A stretch of 64,000 bases of DNA from Prochlorococcus sp. AG-418-I20 (GTDB lineage: Bacteria; Cyanobacteriota; Cyanobacteriia; PCC-6307; Cyanobiaceae): the NCBI GenBank assembly GCA_003214175.1, contig QCLZ01000004.1, positions 1 through 64,000 of the forward strand, read 5' to 3'. The notes under the pieces were generated by a model. It saw only the letters and a list, made by a program, of their open reading frames with translations. It did not search any database and had not been told where the DNA came from. Below are positions 57,957 to 64,000 of this stretch, piece after piece. Both the position numbers and the translations under genes were made by a program. Position 1 is the first letter of the stretch. Each line of letters starts with the position of its first letter.

Positions 57957-59009
57957 GTGATTTTTAACAGATTTAAATTTTCTAGAGACATTGGCATCGA
58001 TTTAGGGACTGCGAATACTCTCATACACGTAGCAGGAAAGGGGGTCGTTTTACAAGAGCCTTCAGTGGTAGCTATGGATTTAGAAGAAGGGATTCCATTG
58101 GCAGTTGGTAGTGAAGCGAAATTAATGCTTGGGAGAACTCCTGGGAATATAAGAGCTGTAAGACCATTAAGAGATGGTGTTATTGCAGATTTTGATGCAG
58201 CGGAGCAAATGATAAAAACATTTATTCAAAAATGTAATGAAGGGAAGGGTATATTGGCTCCAAGAATAGTTATAGGTATCCCCAGCGGTGTTACTAGTGT
58301 TGAGAGAAGAGCCGTTAGAGAAGCTGGATTAGCTGGAGCTAGAGAAGTTCACTTAATCGATGAACCTGTGGCAGCGGCAATAGGAGCATCCTTACCAGTA
58401 ACTGATCCAATAGGAACTATGATTGTTGATATTGGTGGGGGCACTACTGAGGTCGCTGTATTGAGTTTGGGTGGAACTGTAATTAGTGAATCTGTTAGAA
58501 TTGCTGGTGATGAAATCAATGAATCAATTGTTATTTACCTTAAGAAAGTTCATAATTTAGTAGTTGGAGAGAGAACAGCAGAAGAAATTAAGATTAAAAT
58601 TGGATCTGCATTTCCAGATGATGATTTTGATAAAAAGTCATTAGAGGTCAGAGGATTACATCTTTTGTCTGGTCTACCAAGATCAGTTTCGTTGACATCA
58701 GGTGAAATAAGGGAAGCTATGACTGATCCACTTAGAAAGATAGTTGAAGCGATAAAAAGGACTTTAGAAAGAACCCCCCCTGAACTTGCTGCAGATATTG
58801 TTGATAGAGGTATTATGCTTGCAGGTGGCGGAGCTTTAGTTAGAGGCATAAATGATTTGGTTAGCGATGAAACTGGAATTTTTACTCACATTGCAGAAAA
58901 TCCATTGTTATGTGTAGTTAATGGTTGTGGAGAGGTGTTAGATAATTTTAAGAAACTTAAAAAAGTTGTTGATACGCCTGACTTTATAAGTAATGCAATA
59001 AGAGATTAA
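57957..59009 (+). CDS. mreB: Rod-shape-determining protein MreB
   Basis: Bacterial actin that positions wall synthesis. 350 residues from a [28 protein letters not shown] with phosphate loop 1, then [34 protein letters not shown] and [15 protein letters not shown]. It begins the mreB-mreC-mreD operon, with mreC four bases downstream. Prochlorococcus cells are near-spherical, yet the full set is retained. Confidence 0.97.
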   Translation: MIFNRFKFSRDIGIDLGTANTLIHVAGKGVVLQEPSVVAMDLEEGIPLAVGSEAKLMLGRTPGNIRAVRPLRDGVIADFDAAEQMIKTFIQKCNEGKGILAPRIVIGIPSGVTSVERRAVREAGLAGAREVHLIDEPVAAAIGASLPVTDPIGTMIVDIGGGTTEVAVLSLGGTVISESVRIAGDEINESIVIYLKKVHNLVVGERTAEEIKIKIGSAFPDDDFDKKSLEVRGLHLLSGLPRSVSLTSGEIREAMTDPLRKIVEAIKRTLERTPPELAADIVDRGIMLAGGGALVRGINDLVSDETGIFTHIAENPLLCVVNGCGEVLDNFKKLKKVVDTPDFISNAIRD

Positions 59010-59013
59010 AAAA

Positions 59014-59763
59014 ATGTTAGATGTCCGAGGAATTTCTACTAGTCGTTGGTGGCATAAAAAGAAAACTTGGATGTTGATTGGAGTTTTTTTATTTTTGGTT
59101 TTTGTACGAATATCAAAAGGTTCTTTTTATAAAGATTTTTATTATTTTATTTCAAAGCCTTTTTGGCCTGGTCAATTTCAAAAAGAAGTAATTGTTAAAA
59201 GTACAGAACAAGAATCTCTAATCAAATTAAATCTTCTTGAAAAAGATAATATTAGATTAAGGGAAATTCTAAATCTTCAACAGTCATCTGATATTGAGAC
59301 AGTCTCAGCGGCAGTCATTTCGAGAAAAACTGGTAGTTGGTGGAGACAATTAATATTAAATAAAGGTTCAATAGATGGCGTGGAAGTTGGCAGCCCTGTT
59401 ATTGGACCGGGTGGACTTTTAGGAAGAGTAGAGAATACTTCATTATTTACTTCGTCTGTTAAATTGTTAACTTCTCCAGAAAGTAAAGTAGGTGTTTGGG
59501 TGGATCGAATCCAAATTAACGGACTACTGGTCGGAGCAGGATATGATTATCCTAATTTAATACTTTATTCAAAAGATGCTGATATAAAAGTAGGCGATTA
59601 TGTTTCTTCTTCTCCTGCAAGTACTTTATTACCTCCTAACATCCCTATTGGGATTGTTCTATCTGTGGGGGAGACATTTCAAGCAAAAAAAACAGCGAAA
59701 ATATTACTTTTGGCAAAACCTCAAGCAATAGATTGGGTACAAATTTTGAAAGAAAAGTTTTAA
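59014..59763 (+). CDS. mreC: Rod-shape-determining protein MreC
   Basis: Periplasmic scaffold anchored by one helix (about residues 20-36). 249 residues. After a coiled region (EQESLIKLNLLEKDNIRLREILNLQQ) comes the beta-barrel part with AAVISRKTGSWWRQLILNKGSIDGVEVGSPVIGPGGLLGRVENTSLFTSSVKLLTSPESKVGVWV and the end SPASTLLPPNIPIGIVLSVGE. Located between mreB and mreD; its stop overlaps the mreD start by one base. Confidence 0.94.
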   Translation: MLDVRGISTSRWWHKKKTWMLIGVFLFLVFVRISKGSFYKDFYYFISKPFWPGQFQKEVIVKSTEQESLIKLNLLEKDNIRLREILNLQQSSDIETVSAAVISRKTGSWWRQLILNKGSIDGVEVGSPVIGPGGLLGRVENTSLFTSSVKLLTSPESKVGVWVDRIQINGLLVGAGYDYPNLILYSKDADIKVGDYVSSSPASTLLPPNIPIGIVLSVGETFQAKKTAKILLLAKPQAIDWVQILKEKF

Positions 59764-60302
59764 TGCATAAATTTTTTAAAAAAAAATTATCTATGGTAAT
59801 TTTTATTTTTATCCCAATTATTTTTTTATGGCATCCAAATTGGATTGGATTTTTACATATACAGCCATATTGGCCTTTATTTTGGTTGTTACCATGGTCA
59901 ATGATTAATGGACCAATTAATGGATCGATATTTGGCTTGTTTTTAGGCTTGATTTTAGATTCTGTAACTCTTGATGGTAATTTCACTCAAATACCAGGTT
60001 TAATTTTATCTGGAATTTGGTTTGGAAGAATTAATATTGATAGTGATCTTTTGGTAGGACATTTTCAGTATGGTTTAGTTTGTTCTCTTGGAAGTTTGAT
60101 ATGCGGAACTTTGTATTTCTTACAAATTTTGATTAAGAATTTTTCAGATGGTACTTTTTTACTTTTTATCCCTAGTGTTCAAAACATTTTAGCTGAAGTT
60201 TTTCTCACAGGATTTTTTGCCCCATTTATTTGTTCCAAACTTTTCAGACTATTTAAATACTCTAAGGAGAAAAGTACAATAATAAATTTCTCAAATAAGT
60301 AA
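59763..60302 (+). CDS. mreD: Rod-shape-determining protein MreD
   Basis: Integral membrane partner of MreC and the wall-synthesis machinery. 179 residues with four to five membrane helices; GPINGSIFGLFLGLILDSVTLDGNFTQIPGLILSGIW matches the MreD core. The ATG at 59763 shares its A with the mreC stop (TAATG), a typical coupled junction; an earlier in-frame start inside mreC is not needed. The protein is fast-evolving, so the call leans on position and topology. Confidence 0.88.
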   Translation: MHKFFKKKLSMVIFIFIPIIFLWHPNWIGFLHIQPYWPLFWLLPWSMINGPINGSIFGLFLGLILDSVTLDGNFTQIPGLILSGIWFGRINIDSDLLVGHFQYGLVCSLGSLICGTLYFLQILIKNFSDGTFLLFIPSVQNILAEVFLTGFFAPFICSKLFRLFKYSKEKSTIINFSNK

Positions 60303-60462
60303 AAAGTTTTCTAAAGACTTACATTTTTTAAATTATTTAAAAATCTTTGTAAATCTAAGGCATATCTCTTTGAGGCTTCGTAATGTTATATTTTTAATTG
60401 TTAGAATGAGTTTCAATAGCAATGAATTTTTGCTTTGAAATATCTGGAAATTTTTTTTAACT

Positions 60463-61209
60463 ATGTCAAAAGCTAGAATTTTAGTAGTTGATGATGAACC
60501 AGCTGTATTGAAGGTATTAGTTACAAGACTTCAATTAGCAGGATATCAAGTTTATTCAGCTACTAACGGCGAAGAAGCTCTTGAATCTTTTCACAGAGAT
60601 TCGCCAGATCTGATAGTTCTTGATGTTATGCTCCCGAAAATGGATGGATTTGCAGTTTGCCGAAGAATTAGAGCTGAATCAGTAGTTCCAATTATATTTT
60701 TAACTGCATTAGAGGCAATTTCAGAAAGAGTGGCAGGTTTAGATTTAGGAGCAGACGATTACTTATCAAAACCTTTTAGTCCTAAAGAATTAGAAGCCAG
60801 GATTGCTACTATCTTGAGAAGAATGGGACCTACTGTAACGGTTGCTGAAACCAAAGAGGTTCCATCTGGTAAAGGAGTTATGAAATTTGGAAGTTTAGTT
60901 GTCGACACTAATAGAAGACAAGTATCAAGGGCTGGAGAAAGAATTAGCTTAACCTACACTGAATTTAGTCTTCTCGAATTATTGTTTGATGAGCCTGGCA
61001 AAGTTGTTCCGCGAGCTGAAATTTTAGAGCAATTATGGGGTTACCCTCCTAGGAGAGCTGCAGATCTAAGAGTTGTAGATGTCTATGTTGCAAGGCTGAG
61101 AGGTAAATTAGAACCAGATCCAAGAAACCCAGAATTAATATTAACTGTTAGAGGGATAGGTTATGCATCACAGAGAGTTGGAGAAACAGCAACATCTTTG
61201 GCAAGTTGA
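60463..61209 (+). CDS. OmpR-family response regulator, RpaB/Ycf27-like
   Basis: 248-residue two-component regulator. Receiver domain: ILVVDDEPAVLKVLVTRLQLAGY, phosphoacceptor D54 in IVLDVMLPKMDGFAVCRRIR, and LGADDYLSKPFSPKELEARI. The DNA-binding domain has MKFGSLVVDTNRRQVSRAGERISLTYTEFSLLELLFDEPGKVVPRAEILEQLWGY and RVVDVYVARLRGKLEPDPRNPELILTVRGIGY. This resembles RpaB (Ycf27), the high-light/redox regulator paired with sensor Hik33 (NblS), more than RpaA or PhoB. Paralogue identity is inference. The 160-base upstream gap after mreD probably holds its promoter. lysS follows 50 bases downstream. Confidence 0.9.
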   Translation: MSKARILVVDDEPAVLKVLVTRLQLAGYQVYSATNGEEALESFHRDSPDLIVLDVMLPKMDGFAVCRRIRAESVVPIIFLTALEAISERVAGLDLGADDYLSKPFSPKELEARIATILRRMGPTVTVAETKEVPSGKGVMKFGSLVVDTNRRQVSRAGERISLTYTEFSLLELLFDEPGKVVPRAEILEQLWGYPPRRAADLRVVDVYVARLRGKLEPDPRNPELILTVRGIGYASQRVGETATSLAS

Positions 61210-61259
61210 GCCTCAGTCTGATACTTTTATTAAATAAAACAAATAACTCTAAATAAATT

Positions 61260-62798
61260 TTGTCTGAAATCAGAGAGGTTCGCTTACAAAAAGCTAATTT
61301 ACTATTAAATAAAGGATTTGCTTCTTACGCAGAAAGTTTTAAGAGTTCTCACTCTACACAATTCCTTAATCAAAAATTTGATTATTTAGAAAATGGTCAG
61401 GAGGAAGAATTTAGTGTTGCTATTGCGGGCAGAGTAATGGCAAAAAGGATAATGGGTAAAATTGCTTTTTTTACACTAAGAGACCAAGTAGGCCAGATTC
61501 AGCTTTATTTAGATAAAAGAATTATTAATTTAAATTTAGAAAATCATAAATTGCTTTCCTATGAAGATATCAAGGAAATAGTTGATATTGGTGATTGGAT
61601 AGGCGTTTACGGAACTATAAAAAAAACTAATAAAGGTGAGCTATCAATTAAAGTCGAAAGGTGGGAAATGTTATCAAAATCATTACAGCCTTTGCCTGAT
61701 AAATGGCATGGATTGACTGATATTGAAAAAAGATATCGACAACGTTATTTGGATTTAATTGTTAATCCTAACTCTAAAAATGTATTTCAAAAAAGAGCAA
61801 AATCTATAAGTTTTATAAGAAGATGGCTGGATAAAAGAAATTTTTTAGAAATAGAGACACCAATTCTTCAATCTGAAGCTGGTGGTGCTGAAGCCAGACC
61901 ATTTATTACTCATCACAACACATTAGATATTCCGCTTTATCTAAGAATAGCCACAGAATTACACCTAAAAAGGATGGTTGTTGGAGGATTTGAAAAAGTT
62001 TATGAACTGGGAAGAATCTTTCGCAATGAGGGAATAAGTACAAAGCATAATCCAGAATTTACTTCAGTTGAAATTTATCAAGCCTATTCTAATTATGTAG
62101 ATATGATGGATTTAACAGAAGAATTAATTAAAGACACCATAGCTGATGCATGTGGTTCTTTAGTTATAAATTATCAAAATAAGGAAATTGATTTTTCTAA
62201 ACCTTGGTTAAGAATATCCATGAAAGATATAGTAAAAAAATATACAGGTATTGATTTCGATTCTTTCAGTGGAGACTTTAAATCCGCACAACAAGTTGTT
62301 AAAAGTATAAATGTAGAAATTTCTACTAAAGTTAATACTATGGGAAGACTCTTAAATGAGGTGTTCGAGCAAAAAGTAGAATCACAACTTATAGAACCTA
62401 CTTTTGTCATAGATTATCCCGTTGAAATTTCTCCTTTGGCTCGACCTCATATTGATAATAAAGAAATGGTCCAGAGATTCGAATTATTCATCGTTGGTCG
62501 AGAATTAGCAAATGCTTTTAGTGAGTTAATAGATCCAGTAGATCAAAGAGAAAGAATGCAATTGCAACAATCATTTAGAGATCAAGGAGATCTTGAAGCT
62601 CATTGTATAGATGAAGATTTTCTCAATGCTTTAGAGATTGGCATGCCTCCTACTGGAGGATTGGGAATAGGTATTGACAGACTTATTATGTTAATTACTA
62701 ATAGTTCATCAATTAGAGACGTAATCCCTTTCCCATTGTTAAAACCAGAAATAACTTCGAAAAAAAATGAAAAATTACCCTTGAATGAAGTAAAATAA
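61260..62798 (+). CDS. lysS: Lysyl-tRNA synthetase, class II
   Basis: Charges tRNA-Lys. 512 residues beginning at a TTG ([27 protein letters not shown]). The N-terminal OB-fold anticodon-binding domain has [23 protein letters not shown]. Class II motif 2 is [23 protein letters not shown] and motif 3 is [19 protein letters not shown], both complete. It lies downstream of the response regulator and is followed 28 bases later by a small unknown gene. Confidence 0.97.
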   Translation: MSEIREVRLQKANLLLNKGFASYAESFKSSHSTQFLNQKFDYLENGQEEEFSVAIAGRVMAKRIMGKIAFFTLRDQVGQIQLYLDKRIINLNLENHKLLSYEDIKEIVDIGDWIGVYGTIKKTNKGELSIKVERWEMLSKSLQPLPDKWHGLTDIEKRYRQRYLDLIVNPNSKNVFQKRAKSISFIRRWLDKRNFLEIETPILQSEAGGAEARPFITHHNTLDIPLYLRIATELHLKRMVVGGFEKVYELGRIFRNEGISTKHNPEFTSVEIYQAYSNYVDMMDLTEELIKDTIADACGSLVINYQNKEIDFSKPWLRISMKDIVKKYTGIDFDSFSGDFKSAQQVVKSINVEISTKVNTMGRLLNEVFEQKVESQLIEPTFVIDYPVEISPLARPHIDNKEMVQRFELFIVGRELANAFSELIDPVDQRERMQLQQSFRDQGDLEAHCIDEDFLNALEIGMPPTGGLGIGIDRLIMLITNSSSIRDVIPFPLLKPEITSKKNEKLPLNEVK

Positions 62799-62826
62799 AG
62801 GAATTATTCCAATACGAAATTTTGAA

Positions 62827-63075
62827 ATGAGTGGTGAACGTGTTGGTTTCCGTTTCAAACACGCGGATGCAGTAGTAAAAAGAAATCCTCAAGGCCGATC
62901 AAGAAGAGGATGGGTTATTGAACCAGTAGAGCAAACTACCAGTAGGGGAACAAAAATGCCTGCTTATAAAATTCGCTGGAGAGATAGTGAGAGGCCTGAA
63001 ACTGTTTTACAGCATATGTTAATTGCCGATCCAGATCCTTCGCCTCCTCCAACTTCAGTAAGTTTAGATTCATAG
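62827..63075 (+). CDS. Small conserved-looking protein of unknown function (82 aa)
   Basis: 82 residues, basic N-terminal half and proline-rich end. The body MSGERVGFRFKHADAVVKRNPQGRSRRGWVIEPVEQTTSRGTKMPAYKIRWRDSERPETVLQHMLIADPDPSPPPT has the look of a small beta-rich domain (alternating hydrophobics in WVIEPVE and YKIRWRD) and is richer in Arg/Pro/Gly than most neighbours. Such proteins occur after lysS in marine picocyanobacteria as far as I recall, but I know of no function. Likely cotranscribed with lysS; convergent with smpB, 23 bases away. Confidence 0.8.
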   Translation: MSGERVGFRFKHADAVVKRNPQGRSRRGWVIEPVEQTTSRGTKMPAYKIRWRDSERPETVLQHMLIADPDPSPPPTSVSLDS

Positions 63076-63098
63076 TTGTATAAGTTTGATTAAAATTC

Positions 63099-63593
63099 TC
63101 ATCTTTTTAGTGCAGAGTTGATTTCTTTTTTAATACTTTTTTGTTTTTCATCTTGACGTTTATCATGTAATTTTTTACCTTTACCAACTCCAATAGTTAT
63201 TTTTATCCATGAGCCTTTTAAATAAAGAGATAAAGGAACAAGGGTCATCCCTTTTTTTTCAGTATTTGATTGCAGTCTTATTATTTCTTTCTTATGCAGT
63301 AGCAACTTTCTATTTCTTAATGGATCATGATTAAAAAAAGACCCGACATTTTTGTGTGGTGAAATGTGAACATTTAGTAATAAAATCTCTCCATCTCTGA
63401 ATGAACAGTATCCATCTCTTAAATTTGCTTTTCCATTTCTAATAGATTTTACTTCAGTACCCAAAAGTTCAATACCAGCTTCGATAGTTTCAGATATTTC
63501 ATATTGAAATTTTGCGTATCTATTTTCAGCTAGACGTTTAAAATTGTTTTCTTTTTCAATATTTTTTTTTACTTTGTTTGATTTTTTTGCCAT
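63099..63593 (-). CDS. smpB: SsrA-binding protein SmpB
   Basis: Partner of tmRNA in rescuing stalled ribosomes. 164 residues from the ATG at 63593 ([11 protein letters not shown]); the frame is open further upstream, but that part has no family resemblance. The core is [57 protein letters not shown], then [17 protein letters not shown] and the basic tail [30 protein letters not shown]. The ssrA RNA gene itself is not seen in the window. It diverges from ruvB with a 51-base gap. Confidence 0.96.
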   Translation of the reverse strand: MAKKSNKVKKNIEKENNFKRLAENRYAKFQYEISETIEAGIELLGTEVKSIRNGKANLRDGYCSFRDGEILLLNVHISPHKNVGSFFNHDPLRNRKLLLHKKEIIRLQSNTEKKGMTLVPLSLYLKGSWIKITIGVGKGKKLHDKRQDEKQKSIKKEINSALKR

Positions 63594-63644
63594 TTTAGTT
63601 GTAAAAATCTTTCTACTAAGAGCAATTGCAATTAACCTTTTATT

Positions 63645-64000
63645 ATGGCAATAATTTCCTCGAATATAGGTGATAATGACTTTTCTCTTCGTAAACAAGA
63701 GCTTAGAATAGTTGATTCAAAAATCATTCCAGAAGAAAAAAGAAATAAAAATCAGAACTTAGCTCGACCTCTTAGCCTTAAAGAATTTGTTGGCCAAGAA
63801 AAAATTAAGTCTTCTTTAAGAATAGCTATAGATGCTTCAATTTATAGGAAAGAACCTCTGGAGCATATTCTTTTATATGGACAACCTGGTTTAGGTAAAA
63901 CCACACTAGCTTTTTTGATAGCCCATGAAATGAATACAAAATGTAGAGTGGCCACAGCACCTGCAATAGAAAGACCTAGAGATATTGTAGGTTTATTAAT
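63645..64000 (+). CDS. ruvB: Holliday junction branch-migration helicase RuvB, 5' part
   Basis: Starts at ATG 63645 and runs off the right edge; 118 complete codons are visible. A roughly 40-residue N-terminal extension precedes the conserved start [56 protein letters not shown] with Walker [10 protein letters not shown], then [15 protein letters not shown]. This is the RuvB AAA+ domain. Members of this family normally read LRP..L.e..GQ here, so the family is clear although the C-terminal two thirds lie outside. Confidence 0.95.
   Translation, partial: MAIISSNIGDNDFSLRKQELRIVDSKIIPEEKRNKNQNLARPLSLKEFVGQEKIKSSLRIAIDASIYRKEPLEHILLYGQPGLGKTTLAFLIAHEMNTKCRVATAPAIERPRDIVGLL

Noticed and set aside
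57905-57967. 20-codon ORF overlapping the mreB start ([14 protein letters not shown]...)
   Set aside because: Could be a leader peptide, but there is no terminator/antiterminator structure or motif to support it.
60303-60462. RpaB-type HLR1 site or small RNA upstream of the response regulator
   Set aside because: Single half-site-like TTACATT and an inverted TTTGTAAA are present but not the direct-repeat spacing; no hairpin or promoter-terminator pair for an RNA gene.

Overview
This 64 kb window is a stretch of core genome from a small, very AT-rich picocyanobacterium, almost certainly a high-light-type Prochlorococcus. The base composition, extremely short intergenic spaces, photosynthesis genes (psbZ, a Ycf37-like gene, ycf23), sulfolipid genes (sqdB and sqdX), the acyl-lipid desaturase and the cyanobacterial versions of many housekeeping proteins (four-ACT-domain aspartate kinase, RpaB/Ycf27-like regulator, chorismate lyase) all agree. 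The strain or clade cannot be fixed by reading alone. There is no rRNA, CRISPR array, insertion sequence, phage gene, integrase or intein, and only one tRNA gene. No intergenic stretch exceeds about 172 bases, so no long empty region needs explaining.

Layout, left to right. Bases 1-6000: the tail of an unknown gene, then a leftward run of chorismate lyase, mnmG, dnaB, rplI and desC. 6000-11750: a rightward run of an unknown protein, a methionine gamma-lyase-family PLP enzyme, gcvH, gcvP (glycine cleavage) and a small unknown ORF. 11750-16250: leftward sqdX, sqdB, thiG, a Ycf37-like TPR gene, rplT, rpmI. 16300-19200: rightward SpoIID-family envelope protein and a membrane glycosyltransferase. 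19200-24600: leftward dnaX, clpX, clpP, tig. 24700-32700: asd, dapA and RNase J rightward, tilS leftward, then ycf23 and uvrB rightward. 32700-39000: lysC, holA and mutS leftward with cobH rightward between holA and mutS. 39000-44000: psbZ, ribH, tRNA-Gly, an NTF2-like protein, a leftward GNAT acetyltransferase, secA. 43900-47250: leftward cysE, GntR regulator, infC, miaA. 47400-53000: rightward gyrB, an SH3-like secreted protein, two crcB/fluC genes, mgtE and a group 2 sigma factor. 53000-64000: alpha/beta hydrolase, PfkB sugar kinase, tsaE, ahcY, DedA protein, ssb, mreBCD, a response regulator, lysS, a small unknown ORF, smpB and the start of ruvB.

The genes mostly serve information processing (replication, repair, translation, protein quality control), amino-acid and cofactor synthesis, thylakoid lipids and cell shape. 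The genome is packed so tightly that many convergent pairs end within a few bases of each other and several overlap, twice sharing a four-base stop signal.

I did not find a clear novel system. The best leads are local: an apparent clamp-binding motif in the N-terminal extension of MutS, a diverged tandem pair of fluoride-channel genes, a hairpin plus T10 tract directly in front of gyrB, small palindromes in divergent promoter regions, and a few conserved-looking genes of unknown function. Several starts are revised from the longest possible reading (rplI, spoIID-like, uvrB, the NTF2-like gene, mgtE, mreD, smpB).
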